Assembly (NCBI GenBank): GCA_963788055.1 | Contig: CAWBFA010000002.1 | Span: 124,001-188,000 of the forward strand | From: JACCTU01 sp963788055 | Lineage (GTDB): Bacteria; Actinomycetota; Thermoleophilia; Gaiellales; Gaiellaceae | DNA length: 64,000 nt | Direction: 5' to 3' | Program-made: the position numbers and the translations under genes | Shown: one piece after another, positions 8,636 through 16,418 of the stretch | Numbering within the stretch: the first letter of the stretch is position 1 | Layout of the letters: each line of letters starts with the position of its first letter | The notes under the pieces: model-generated | Database searches by the model: none | Seen by the model: only the letters and a program-made list of their open reading frames with translations | What the model was told of the DNA's origin: nothing

Positions 8636-8741
8636 GCGCAAGTCGCGGATCCGCTCGCGCGGATCCGCGACGCGCGAAGACCCCTAAAGGCGGCCGCTTC
8701 GCGGCCGCGGTCGCAGCGATCTCCGCCGGCCCCCTGGCTAG
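8636..8741. repeat. palindromic dispersed repeat, family 1, copy 1
   Basis: The gap between the convergent aminotransferase and VOC genes is filled by a repeat unit seen again three times at 44.2-44.5 kb. Its order is GCGCAAG, a 12-bp hairpin (TCGCGGATCCGC at 8643-8654 with its complement at 8659-8670), the conserved GACCCCTAAAGG (8679-8690), a second hairpin GCGGCCGC TTC GCGGCCGC (8690-8708), a GATCTCC block and a terminal CTAG that holds the VOC stop codon. The first hairpin differs in sequence from the later copies but occupies the same place. Confidence 0.7.
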
Positions 8742-9124
8742 AGCGACGCGAACAGATCGACGACGTGCCCATCGGGGTCGCGCACCTGTGCGTAGCGCAT
8801 CCCCCAGACCGCGTCCCACGGCTCGTTGTGGCTGTCGTAGCCGGCGCCGGTCAGCTCTGCGTAGACCGCGTCGACGTCGGCAGCCGACTCGCACACGAAC
8901 GCGAGCCCGACGCTGCTGCCGGAGGGGCGCTGCCAGTCGGGATCGAAGGAGCGGATCACGTCCTCTGCGTCGAGCATGAAGCGCAGCCCACCGGGCAGCG
9001 TGGCCTCGACGTGCTGCTCCGACTCGGCGCCCTCCGGGAACTCGAGGCCGAGCCGCCGGTAGAACGCGACGGCGCGCGGGATGTCGGAGACGACGACGCC
9101 GAGTGCGTCGAACCGCGCGGTCAC
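8738..9124 (-). CDS. VOC-superfamily (glyoxalase/dioxygenase fold) protein
   Basis: A 128-residue protein made of two beta-alpha-beta-beta-beta units typical of the vicinal oxygen chelate fold. It starts with FDALGVVVSDIPRAVAFYRR and ends with YAQVRDPDGHVVDLFASL. A Glu/His metal set is only partly evident, so it may be a binding rather than a catalytic member. The GTG start overlaps the stop of the upstream HD-domain gene (GTGA), so the two are co-translated. Confidence 0.8.
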   Translation of the reverse strand: MTARFDALGVVVSDIPRAVAFYRRLGLEFPEGAESEQHVEATLPGGLRFMLDAEDVIRSFDPDWQRPSGSSVGLAFVCESAADVDAVYAELTGAGYDSHNEPWDAVWGMRYAQVRDPDGHVVDLFASL

Positions 9125-9696
9125 GCTGCGTCCGCCTGGGTGCGCAGCCCGAGCTCCGGCGCGATCGGGCGCATCGCCTCCGTGACGAACGCGATGTGCT
9201 GGTCGAGCTCGACGCCGAGCTCCTCGGCGCCCTTGTAGACGTCGTCGCGGTTCACCCCCGCGGCGAACGACGGCTGCTTCAGCTTCTTGCGCACCGACTT
9301 GGGCTCCAAGGTGTCGATCCCGTCGGGTCGAACGAGTCCACAGGCATGGATGAAGCCGGAGAGCTCGTCGCAGGCGAAGAGCGTCAGCTTGAGCGGCGTG
9401 TCGCGCGGGAGCGACAGGTGCTCGGCGTGCGAGAGCACGGCCTCGATCAGCTCCTCGGGATAGCCCTCCTCCCGCAAGATCGACGCCCCATCCTGCGGAT
9501 GCTTGTCGAGCGTGGGATGGATCTCGTAGTCGAAGTCGTGCAGGAGCGCCGTCGCGCGCCAGAGCTCCTCGTCTTCCCCCAGCTTTCGCGCGTAGGCGGC
9601 GACGGACGCCTCGACCGCGAGCGCGTGTCGCCTCAGGGCGTCGCTCTGCGTGTACGAGGTCAGGGTCTGCCAGGCGCGTTCGCGGGTCACGTCCAC
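9121..9696 (-). CDS. HD-domain hydrolase
   Basis: A 191-residue HD-superfamily phosphohydrolase. The metal ligands are visible as RRHALAVEASVAAYARK (His), ATALLHDFDYEIHP (His-Asp) and AVLSHAEHL. Single-domain proteins of this group act on nucleotides or related phosphoesters; the substrate is not predictable here. The GTG start at 9696 has a -10-like TAGGAT 9 bases upstream on the minus strand. The first gene of a two-gene unit with the VOC protein, divergent from murA across 26 bases. Confidence 0.78.
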   Translation of the reverse strand: MDVTRERAWQTLTSYTQSDALRRHALAVEASVAAYARKLGEDEELWRATALLHDFDYEIHPTLDKHPQDGASILREEGYPEELIEAVLSHAEHLSLPRDTPLKLTLFACDELSGFIHACGLVRPDGIDTLEPKSVRKKLKQPSFAAGVNRDDVYKGAEELGVELDQHIAFVTEAMRPIAPELGLRTQADAA

Positions 9697-9704
9697 GGGG
9701 GAGC

Positions 9705-9711
9705 TATCCTA
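9705..9711. promoter_or_regulatory. shared -10 element TATCCTA / TAGGATA
   Basis: Lies in the 26-bp gap between the HD-domain gene and murA. TATCCT (9705-9710) ends 12 bases before the murA GTG, and TAGGAT (9706-9711, minus strand) ends 9 bases before the HD-gene GTG. This is a candidate bidirectional promoter of the same design as at 6748 and 38280. Confidence 0.35.
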
Positions 9712-9722
9712 GCCCGCCTCCG

Positions 9723-11030
9723 GTGGCCTACACCCTCTCCGAGACCGTGACCGAGTCCTTCGTGATCGAGGGCGGACGGCCGCTGAACGGCCGCGTGCGC
9801 GCCGCGGGGAACAAAAACGGTGCGCTGCCGATTCTCGCCGCGACGCTGCTCGCAGCCGAGCCGGTCACGCTCACGAACGTCCCACGCATCCGCGACGTCG
9901 AGACGATGGCCGAGCTGCTCGACAACCTCGGCGCGGACGTCGAGTGGACCGGCCCGAACGAGCTGACCGTCGACGGCACACATGTGACGAGGACCGACGT
10001 CGACCCCGGCCTCGCGACGCGCATCCGCGCGTCGTTCCTCGTCGCGGGCCCGCTCCTCGCACGCTTTGGCCGAGCGGTCCTGCCGCCGCCCGGCGGCGAT
10101 GTGATCGGACGTCGGCGGCTTGACGTGCACATCCACGCGTTCGAGCAGCTCGGAGCGACGGTCACGATCGACCGCTCGTTCGAGTTCCAGGCGGACAACC
10201 TTCGAGGCAAGCACGTCTTCCTCGACGAGGCGAGCGTGATGGGAACCGAGAACGCGATCATGGCCGCGGTGCTCGCCGAGGGTGAGACTGTGATCGGCAA
10301 CGCCGCATGCGAGCCGCACGTCCAGGACCTCTGCCGGTTCCTCGTCACGCTCGGCGCGCGGATCGAGGGAATCGAGTCGAACGTCCTCCGCATCAACGGC
10401 GTCGAGCGCCTCGGCGGCGGCGAGTACCGGATCGCACCGGAGCACATCGAGGTCGCGAGCTTCATCGGCCTCGCAGCGGTCACCGGCGGCGACCTGTGGA
10501 TCGACGACACAGCCCCCGAGGACCTCGTGCCGATCCTCCCGCAGCTCGCCCGGCTCGGCGTCCAGGTTCAGATCGACGGGACGAGCGTCCACGTGCCGCC
10601 GGGCCAAGACCTCGTCGTCCAGGACGACCTCGGCGACCAGATCCCGAAGATCGAGGACGGCCCGTGGCCGGCCTTTCCCGCGGACCTCACGTCGATCGCG
10701 CTCGCGGTCGCAACGCAGGCGAAGGGCACGATCCTCATCTTCGAGAAGATGTTCGAGAACCGTCTCTTCTTCGTCGACAAGCTCGTCGGAATGGGAGCGC
10801 GGATCATCCTCTGCGACCCGCATCGCGCGGTCGTGACGGGTCCGGCGAGGCTCTACGGCGAGCGGATGGACAGCCCAGACATCCGTGCAGGCATGGCGAT
10901 GCTGATCGCGAGCCTCTGCGCCGAGGGTACGTCCACCATCGGCAACATCGGGCAGATCGACCGCGGTTACGAGCGGATCGACGAGCGCCTCCGCGCGCTC
11001 GGCGCGCGCATCGAACGAGTCGCCGACTGA
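9723..11030 (+). CDS. murA: UDP-N-acetylglucosamine 1-carboxyvinyltransferase MurA, Cys-to-Asp type
   Basis: MurA transfers enolpyruvate from PEP to UDP-GlcNAc, the first committed step of peptidoglycan synthesis in the cytoplasm. The 435 residues match the family length. The N-terminus has the PEP-contact GRVRAAGNKNGALPIL. In the active-site loop, where most MurA enzymes read GGCAIG, this one reads GGDVIG: Asp126 (codon 10098-10100) replaces the catalytic Cys that fosfomycin alkylates. The same replacement is known in Mycobacterium and Chlamydia, whose MurA is naturally fosfomycin-resistant, so resistance is predicted. A -10-like TATCCT lies 12 bases before the GTG start. Confidence 0.93.
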   Translation: MAYTLSETVTESFVIEGGRPLNGRVRAAGNKNGALPILAATLLAAEPVTLTNVPRIRDVETMAELLDNLGADVEWTGPNELTVDGTHVTRTDVDPGLATRIRASFLVAGPLLARFGRAVLPPPGGDVIGRRRLDVHIHAFEQLGATVTIDRSFEFQADNLRGKHVFLDEASVMGTENAIMAAVLAEGETVIGNAACEPHVQDLCRFLVTLGARIEGIESNVLRINGVERLGGGEYRIAPEHIEVASFIGLAAVTGGDLWIDDTAPEDLVPILPQLARLGVQVQIDGTSVHVPPGQDLVVQDDLGDQIPKIEDGPWPAFPADLTSIALAVATQAKGTILIFEKMFENRLFFVDKLVGMGARIILCDPHRAVVTGPARLYGERMDSPDIRAGMAMLIASLCAEGTSTIGNIGQIDRGYERIDERLRALGARIERVAD

Positions 11031-11070
11031 CGCCGCCGCCGATGCGCCGAACCGCGATAGCCTCCGCGCG

Positions 11071-11601
11071 ATGACGGCGATCGAGCGCGAGGGCGAGGCG
11101 CAGAGCGGTGTCCGCCTCATCGTGGACGGACGCGGCACGGCCGAAGTAGGCACCGGCCTGCCCGTCCTCGACCACCTGCTCGGGCTGCTCGCCGTCCACG
11201 GAGGCTTCGACGTGCAGCTCGAGGTCGCTCCGGGCGCCGCGGTCCTCGAGGCCGCGTCCGCAGGGCGTGCGCTTGGCCGCGCGCTCGCGGAGCCGCTTCG
11301 CGCCGGCCGTGGGCACGGCACTGCGGTGATCCCAGCGGACGAGGCACTTGCGCACGTCGCGCTCGAGGCATCGGACCGACCGCTCCTCGTGTCGAACGTC
11401 GACCTCTCCGACGCGCGTGTCGCCGGCCTCGACACGGACATCGTGGCCCGGTTCCTCGAGGGCCTGACCGAGGGCGCCGGGCTGACGCTCCACGTTCGCC
11501 TGCTCGAAGGTCGCGACACGCAGCACGTGCTCGACGCGATCTTCAAGGCTCTCGGCATCGCGCTTGCTCAGGCGTGCCGGCCACGACGTCGAAAGGAGTA
11601 G
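11071..11601 (+). CDS. HisB-like protein lacking the metal-binding motifs
   Basis: A 176-residue homologue of imidazoleglycerol-phosphate dehydratase by overall pattern (TGLPVLDHLLGLLAVHGGFD, ADEALAHVALEASDRP, FLEGLTEGAGLTLHVRLLEG). Both manganese-binding signatures are gone: the usual DDHHTVED region reads APGAAVLEAASA and the usual HHIIEA reads TQHVLDA. It should therefore not dehydrate IGP and is probably a pseudoenzyme with a new role, or an early decaying paralogue. It sits between murA and ridA rather than in a his operon. The ATG is preceded by TAGCCT with a 7-base spacing, a leaderless arrangement. Confidence 0.72.
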   Translation: MTAIEREGEAQSGVRLIVDGRGTAEVGTGLPVLDHLLGLLAVHGGFDVQLEVAPGAAVLEAASAGRALGRALAEPLRAGRGHGTAVIPADEALAHVALEASDRPLLVSNVDLSDARVAGLDTDIVARFLEGLTEGAGLTLHVRLLEGRDTQHVLDAIFKALGIALAQACRPRRRKE

Positions 11602-11604
11602 TGG

Positions 11605-11994
11605 ATGCCCGAGAAGTCCGTTGTTCGCACGGACAGCGCACCCGCGCCGTTTCAGGGAGCGCCCTACTCGCAGGCAATCCGCTACGGGGACCTCGTGTTC
11701 GTGGCGGGGCAGGTCGCACTACAGGCGGGGCACGACGCGATCGTCGGCGACACGATCGAGGAGCAAACGGAGCAGGTCTGCAAGAACCTCGAGGCGATCC
11801 TCGAATCCGCGGGCAGCAGCTTCGGGCAGCTCTTGAACACGACGATCTATCTCACGGACTTCGGCGACTTCGCCGGCGTGAACGAGGTGTACGGCCGCTA
11901 CGTCGGGGACAAGCCGCCGGCGCGCGCGACCGTGCAGATCGCGGCGCTCCCGATGGGCGCCAAGGTCGAGATCGCGGTGGTCGCGCACGTCTAA
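11605..11994 (+). CDS. ridA: RidA-family reactive imine deaminase
   Basis: A 129-residue YjgF/RidA protein. RidA trimers hydrolyse reactive enamines and imines released by PLP enzymes. The N-terminal APYSQAIRYGDLVFVAGQV segment and the C-terminal PPARATVQIAALPMGAKVEI, which contains the Arg that binds the substrate carboxylate, are intact. The start is set by a Shine-Dalgarno AAAGGAG that overlaps the end of the HisB-like gene 3 bases upstream, so the two are one transcript. The stop codon directly abuts the structured element that follows. Confidence 0.9.
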   Translation: MPEKSVVRTDSAPAPFQGAPYSQAIRYGDLVFVAGQVALQAGHDAIVGDTIEEQTEQVCKNLEAILESAGSSFGQLLNTTIYLTDFGDFAGVNEVYGRYVGDKPPARATVQIAALPMGAKVEIAVVAHV

Positions 11995-12157
11995 GGGTCT
12001 CTGCCACGACAGAGAACTGAGGTCCCGGAACGCGCTGGGCGGCGCGATGCGGCGTCCTCAGTCGCGGTCGTATCTCTTCGATACGAACGCTCCTTGCGTC
12101 CTTGCCTCACACCACCCAGCGCGTCCCGGCAACGAGTCTCCGCCGTGACAGAGACCC
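11995..12157 (-). repeat. structured dispersed element, family 2, copy A (possible ncRNA)
   Basis: A 163-bp imperfect palindrome between ridA and the CCA/poly(A) polymerase gene. The outer arms (GGGTCTCTG.CACG at 11995 and its complement ending at 12157) and inner arms (ACGCGCTGGG near 12030 and its complement near 12118) bracket a core of about 70 bp that is shared with copy B at 28.9 kb. The core has an apical hairpin, here TCGTATC/GATACGA. Five stem differences (three in the outer arm, two in the inner) are all G-U pairs if the minus strand is the RNA, and mismatches if the plus strand is. The right arm contains the GTG start of the next gene. No known RNA family was recognised. Confidence 0.6.
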
Positions 12158-13506
12158 AGTCACAGGCTTCTCTTTTCGCACAGTCGCTTGGCCTCGACGC
12201 GTACCTCGTTGGAGGGGCCGTGCGCGACGAGTTGCTCGGGCGGCCGGCGAAGGACCAGGACTTCGTCATCCCCGGCGTCGGCTACGACGAGCTGCGCGAA
12301 GCGCTCGCGCCGCACGGGCGGGTGGAGGACCTCGAGGTGGCAGGCCGCCGCGTCGGGCTGAGGCTCTACCCGAAGGACCGCAGCCTTCGCTCGCTCGCTC
12401 CGGCAGGGATCGAGTTCGCGCCGCCACGCACGGAGCGCTCGACGGGACCGGGGAGACACGACTTCGAGATCGTCGCGTCGCCCGACGTCTCGCTCGAGCA
12501 GGACATGGCGCGCCGCGACTTCACGATCAACGCGATCGCGAAGCGCCTCGAGACGGGCGAGCTGCTCGATCCGTTCGGGGGGCAGGAAGACCTTCGCGCG
12601 CGCGTGCTCCGGACGGTCTCGCCCGAGAGCTTCCGCGAGGATCCGCTTCGGCTGATTCGCGGGCTTCGGTTCGTCTCCGAGCACGACCTCGACCCGGACG
12701 AGCAGACCCTCGCCCAGATGCGTGAGAACGCGGACGCTGTGCGGCTCGTCTCGGCCGAACGCATCGGCGGCGGGCTCAGCTCGGACGGCATGGGGGAGCT
12801 CTCCAAGCTCCTGCTCGGCGCACATCCCGCGAAGGCGCTCCGGCTCGCCCGGGACACCGGCGTGCTCGTCGAGCTGATCCCGGAGTACGAGCCCGCGATC
12901 GGTCTGGATCTGCGGAACGACCGCCAGCCGCTGCCGCTCGACGAGCATCACTTCGCGGTCGTGCAGGCTGCGGCGGACGACGGCGCGCCGCTTGCCGTCC
13001 GGCTCGCCGCGCTCTTCCACGACCTGGCCAAGACCCAGGCCCACGGGCCCGAGCACGCGGAGCAGAGTGCGAGGATCGCCCGCGAGGCGCTTCGGCGCCT
13101 GCGCTACCCGACGCGCCTGCGGCGCCATGTGGTCGCGATCGTCGCGAACCACGGCCACGCGGTTCCGGACACCGAGCCGGCGACGGCGCGCCGCACGCTC
13201 CTCGAGCTCGGAGACGAGGTGGCGCTCGACACTGCGAAGCACAAGATCGCCGACGTCCGGGCCAAGCGAGTTCCCGATGAAGACGTCGAGCGAATGCAGC
13301 GCTGGCTGCTTGCTCTCGAGAACGCTCGCGACGAGCCGCATCGACTTGCCGACCTCGCGATCGACGGAGGCGATCTCAGGGAGCTCGGCCTCGCCGAGGG
13401 CCCACGAATCGGCGAGGTCCTGGCGACGCTGCTCGACCGCGTCGTCGAAGACCCTGCTCTGAACACGCGCGAGCGTTTGATCGAAGAGGCACGGGCGCTG
13501 TTGTGA
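12145..13506 (+). CDS. CCA-adding enzyme / poly(A) polymerase family protein with HD domain
   Basis: A class II nucleotidyltransferase of 453 residues that would add CCA to tRNA 3' ends or A-tails to RNA. The head domain has LVGGAVRDELLGRPAKDQDFV with the metal-binding Asp pair, followed by RRDFTINAIAKRL and LLDPFGGQEDL. The neck helices carry FREDPLRLIRGLRF, and the C-terminal HD domain has ALFHDLAKTQ. tRNA-Pro in this window lacks an encoded CCA, so such an enzyme is needed. GTG 12145 places the head domain correctly. The start lies inside the right arm of the preceding structured element. Confidence 0.85.
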   Translation: MTETQSQASLFAQSLGLDAYLVGGAVRDELLGRPAKDQDFVIPGVGYDELREALAPHGRVEDLEVAGRRVGLRLYPKDRSLRSLAPAGIEFAPPRTERSTGPGRHDFEIVASPDVSLEQDMARRDFTINAIAKRLETGELLDPFGGQEDLRARVLRTVSPESFREDPLRLIRGLRFVSEHDLDPDEQTLAQMRENADAVRLVSAERIGGGLSSDGMGELSKLLLGAHPAKALRLARDTGVLVELIPEYEPAIGLDLRNDRQPLPLDEHHFAVVQAAADDGAPLAVRLAALFHDLAKTQAHGPEHAEQSARIAREALRRLRYPTRLRRHVVAIVANHGHAVPDTEPATARRTLLELGDEVALDTAKHKIADVRAKRVPDEDVERMQRWLLALENARDEPHRLADLAIDGGDLRELGLAEGPRIGEVLATLLDRVVEDPALNTRERLIEEARALL

Positions 13507-14204
13507 AGCTGTTCCGGTGGGACTGCGGAGCGGCGTACGAAGTCGCGTTCTCCACGCGCGTCGGCGGCGTCAGCGAAGGGCCGTTCGCGTCGCTCAACCT
13601 CGGCAAGCTCACGCTCGACCGCGAGGAGCACGTCGAGGAGAACAGGCGGCGGCTGTGCGCGGAGATCGGCGCAGACGACGCGCGCCTCGCCCTCAACCGC
13701 CAGCAGCACTCGGCGACCGTCAACCGCGCGCAGGCCGGTAGCCGCGGCGAGCCGGGCGACGGGCTCTGGACCGACGAGCCGGGCGTGCCGATGCTGAAGC
13801 TCACGGCAGACTGCGTCCCGATCGCGCTTGCGCGCGAGGACCGCCCGGCGCTCGCCCTGCTGCACGCAGGCTGGCGCGGGCTGCTCGAGGGGATCGTCGA
13901 GGCAGGGGCCACCACGCTCGGAGGAACGGTGCGAGCCGCGGTCGGGCCCGCGATCGGACCCTGCTGCTACGAGGTCGGCCCGGACGTGGCCGAGCCCTTT
14001 CGCACGCGCTTCGGCGGCGACATCTTGGCGAACCGCCGGCTCGATCTCTGGACCGCAGCCGAGCGCGCGCTGCGTGAGGCCGGCATCGAGACGGTCGAGC
14101 GGTTCGACGTCTGCACGTCGTGCAACCCCGGGCTCTTGTTCTCGCACCGCCGCGACGAGGGTGTCACCGGCCGTCAGGGTGTGATCGGCGTTGTCGTCGG
14201 CTGA
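13503..14204 (+). CDS. pgeF: peptidoglycan editing factor PgeF (YfiH/laccase-domain)
   Basis: A 233-residue DUF152 protein. PgeF keeps non-canonical residues such as serine out of the peptidoglycan stem; other homologues act as purine nucleoside phosphorylases. The metal-site His and Cys residues are visible in NRQQHSATV, KLTADCVPIALA and ALLHAGWRGLLEGI, and in GPAIGPCCYEVG. The GTG start overlaps the stop of the upstream gene by 4 bases. It leads a conserved run with yggS, sepF, yggT and divIVA. Confidence 0.9.
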   Translation: MKLFRWDCGAAYEVAFSTRVGGVSEGPFASLNLGKLTLDREEHVEENRRRLCAEIGADDARLALNRQQHSATVNRAQAGSRGEPGDGLWTDEPGVPMLKLTADCVPIALAREDRPALALLHAGWRGLLEGIVEAGATTLGGTVRAAVGPAIGPCCYEVGPDVAEPFRTRFGGDILANRRLDLWTAAERALREAGIETVERFDVCTSCNPGLLFSHRRDEGVTGRQGVIGVVVG

Positions 14205-14790
14205 GCAGATCCGGGAACGCTACGAGGCGATCCGGGAGGAGACGGGCTCCGGTGTCACGGTGGTCGCGGCGACGAAGTACGTCTCGCTGGACGATCTGGG
14301 CGTCCTCGCCGAGGCGGGTGTCGAGGTCGTGGGCGAGAACCGGGCGCAGGATCTCGAGGCGAAGCACGAAAGGTACGGCGATGCGTTCCGCTGGCACTTC
14401 ATCGGGCACCTGCAGAGCCGAAAGACGCGCGTCGTGAACGCTTGCTGCGAGCTCTGCCACTCCCTGTCGTCCGAGTCCGCGGCGCGGCGGCTCGAGATCC
14501 CCGCGCTCGTGGAGGTCAACCTCTCCGGCGAGCCGACGAAGTCGGGCGTTGCGCCGGACGAGCTCGAGCAATTCCTCGGTGTCTACCCGGACGTGCGCGG
14601 GCTGATGACCATGCCGCCCCTGGCGGATGATCCCGAGGCGTCCCGCCCATACTTCCAACGGCTGCGCGAGCTGGCCGAGGCGAACGGCCTGAAAGAGCTG
14701 TCGATGGGCACCAGCCAGGACTGGCGAGTAGCGGTCGACGAAGGCGCAACATTGGTGCGGATCGGGTCGGCGCTCTACGATTCGGTCTGA
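14191..14790 (+). CDS. yggS: pyridoxal-phosphate homeostasis protein (YggS/PLPHP)
   Basis: A PLP-binding alanine-racemase-N fold protein that buffers pyridoxal phosphate. The cofactor Lys is in VVAATKYVSLDDL, and the phosphate-binding C-terminal RIGSALYDSV is present, as is GENRAQDLEAKHERYG. At 199 residues it is shorter than most family members (about 220-230), the loss being at the N-terminus. The TTG start at 14191 lies 14 bases inside pgeF. It belongs to the pgeF-sepF cluster, a conserved neighbour of division genes. Confidence 0.9.
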   Translation: MSSAEQIRERYEAIREETGSGVTVVAATKYVSLDDLGVLAEAGVEVVGENRAQDLEAKHERYGDAFRWHFIGHLQSRKTRVVNACCELCHSLSSESAARRLEIPALVEVNLSGEPTKSGVAPDELEQFLGVYPDVRGLMTMPPLADDPEASRPYFQRLRELAEANGLKELSMGTSQDWRVAVDEGATLVRIGSALYDSV

Positions 14791-15314
14791 TGGGTTTCGC
14801 CGATATCTGGAACCGCACGCTCGTCTACTTCGGGATCGCCGAGGAAGAGGACTGGGACGAGGACGGCTTCGTGACGGAGGAGGAGCTCGAGCGGACGTAC
14901 TCCGATCGACCGAACGTCCGCAGGCTCGCGCCGCGTCGACGACAGGAGCAGTTCGACGACTGGACCGATCCGGGCGAGGAGCCCGCCGCGACGCCGATGC
15001 GGCCGAGGCTTCGCGCCGCCGACGGACCGGGCTCGGTGCGCATGCACCTCGTGATCCCGCGCAGCTTCAACGACGCGCAGCAGATCGCCGACCGCTTCAA
15101 GCAGGACATCCCGGTGATCCTCAACCTCCAGAGCTCCGACCAGGAGCTCTCGAAGCGCCTGATCGACTTCGCCAGCGGGCTGACCTACGCGCTCGACGGC
15201 GGAATGCAGCGGGTCGCCGACAAGGTCTTCCTGCTCACCCCCCGCAACGTCGAGGTCTCCGCCGAGGAGCGTGCCCGTCTGCTCGAGCGCGGCGGGTTCT
15301 TCAACCAGGCCTGA
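14790..15314 (+). CDS. sepF: cell division protein SepF
   Basis: A 174-residue SepF, a membrane-binding partner that anchors FtsZ and aligns protofilaments. An N-terminal hydrophobic/aromatic segment (FADIWNRTLVYFG) could serve as the membrane-targeting helix, then an acidic linker, then the globular domain from about residue 85 (HLVIPRSFNDAQQIADRFK, IDFASGLTYAL, VFLLTPRNVEV). ATG 14790 overlaps the yggS stop by one base and also has TACGAT ending 8 bases upstream, so it may have its own leaderless promoter. ftsZ is not in the window. Confidence 0.92.
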   Translation: MGFADIWNRTLVYFGIAEEEDWDEDGFVTEEELERTYSDRPNVRRLAPRRRQEQFDDWTDPGEEPAATPMRPRLRAADGPGSVRMHLVIPRSFNDAQQIADRFKQDIPVILNLQSSDQELSKRLIDFASGLTYALDGGMQRVADKVFLLTPRNVEVSAEERARLLERGGFFNQA

Positions 15315-15355
15315 CAAACCCTAGGAATCCGCCGCCCCGCGGCGAATCGGGCGCG

Positions 15356-15664
15356 ATGGGCGACACTGCCAGCTCCATGCTGCTCTTCGACGCCGTCGGC
15401 ACGATTCAGAATTTCCTGAACGTCTTCATCGGCGTCTACATCCTCGTGATCCTGGTCTACATCATCACGAGCTGGATCAGGTTGCCATACTCGCCGACCC
15501 TCAACCGGATCCAGCGGTTCCTGTACGACGTCTGCGATCCGTACCTGCGCCTCTTCCGGCGCGTCGTGCCGCCCCTCGGGCCGCTCGATTTGTCACCGAT
15601 GCTCGCGGTCATCGGGCTGCTCGTCGTCCAGCAGCTCCTGAACGCGATCCTGAACCGACTGTAA
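15356..15664 (+). CDS. YggT-family membrane protein
   Basis: A 102-residue integral membrane protein with two predicted hydrophobic segments (FLNVFIGVYILVILVYII and LAVIGLLVVQQLL) around the conserved YDVCDPYLRLFRRVVPPLGPLDLSPM. YggT proteins sit beside sepF and divIVA in many Gram-positive genomes; roles in osmotic tolerance and in division have been proposed but not settled. It lies 41 bases after sepF and 10 before divIVA. Confidence 0.88.
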   Translation: MGDTASSMLLFDAVGTIQNFLNVFIGVYILVILVYIITSWIRLPYSPTLNRIQRFLYDVCDPYLRLFRRVVPPLGPLDLSPMLAVIGLLVVQQLLNAILNRL

Positions 15665-15674
15665 GGAGGGCACC

Positions 15675-16115
15675 GTGGGACTCTCGCCCGTCGAGATCAA
15701 GCACATCCGGCTCGCGCGCGGGCTCTTCGGCTACAAGCGCACGTTCGTCGACCACACGCTCGAGGAGATCGCGGCGAGCTACGAAGACGTCTGGCGCGAC
15801 CGCGCCGACCTCGCCGACAAGGTCGAGCATCTCGAGCGCGAGCTCGTTCGCTTCCGCGAGCTCGAGGCGCTCCTCCGCACGACGCTCGTCTCCGCGGAGC
15901 GCGCATCGCAGGAACTGAAGGAGCAGGCGCGCAGGGAAGCCGAGCTCCTGCTGACGGAGGCGCACGCCGAGGCACGCGCGGTGACGCGACGCGCCCACGC
16001 CGAGCGGGAGTACCTCGCCTCGGAGGCGCGGCGGATCCGCTCGCTGCTGCGGTCGGCGCTCGAGGCTCTCGACGTCGAGGACGCAGGGCCGAGCGAAAAG
16101 CGCGAGGCGGCCTAG
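15675..16115 (+). CDS. DivIVA-domain coiled-coil protein
   Basis: A 146-residue protein with an N-terminal DivIVA-type segment (LSPVEIKHIRLARGLFGYKRTFVDHTLEEIA) followed by a long charged coiled coil to the C-terminus (about residues 40-140). Such proteins bind negatively curved membrane at poles or septa and recruit wall synthesis or division factors. It is shorter than Wag31/DivIVA, so it may be a relative with a septal rather than polar role. The GTG start has a good ribosome binding site (AAGGAGG, 6 bases upstream). Confidence 0.85.
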   Translation: MGLSPVEIKHIRLARGLFGYKRTFVDHTLEEIAASYEDVWRDRADLADKVEHLERELVRFRELEALLRTTLVSAERASQELKEQARREAELLLTEAHAEARAVTRRAHAEREYLASEARRIRSLLRSALEALDVEDAGPSEKREAA

Positions 16116-16133
16116 CCGGCCAGCCGCGCGGCT

Positions 16134-16418
16134 GTGGCATCGACCCGGCTTCGGCTTCGTGTGACTCCCGGCGCCGTCAAGCCCGGCATCGTCGGGCGCT
16201 ATGGGGACGCCTGGAAGGTGCGCGTGGCCGCCGCTCCGGAGCGCGGCGCGGCGAACGCGGCGGTCGTCGATCTGGTCGCCCGGACGCTCGGCGTCCGGCC
16301 CGGGGCGGTGAGGCTCGTTTCCGGCCTCGGCTCTCGTGACAAGATTGTGGAAGTGGAAGGCGTGGGGCCCGACGAGATCGAGGCGCGCCTCACCTCGGCC
16401 GAGAGAAAGGACGCATGA
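16134..16418 (+). CDS. DUF167 (YggU) family protein
   Basis: A 94-residue alpha/beta protein with the family pattern RLRVTPGAVKPGI, KVRVAAAPERGAAN and the C-terminal LVSGLGSRDKIVEVEG. Its function is unknown across bacteria. The GTG start lies 18 bases after divIVA and its stop overlaps the dksA-like start (ATGA), so it is part of the same transcript. Its position after yggT/divIVA is conserved. Confidence 0.86.
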   Translation: MASTRLRLRVTPGAVKPGIVGRYGDAWKVRVAAAPERGAANAAVVDLVARTLGVRPGAVRLVSGLGSRDKIVEVEGVGPDEIEARLTSAERKDA

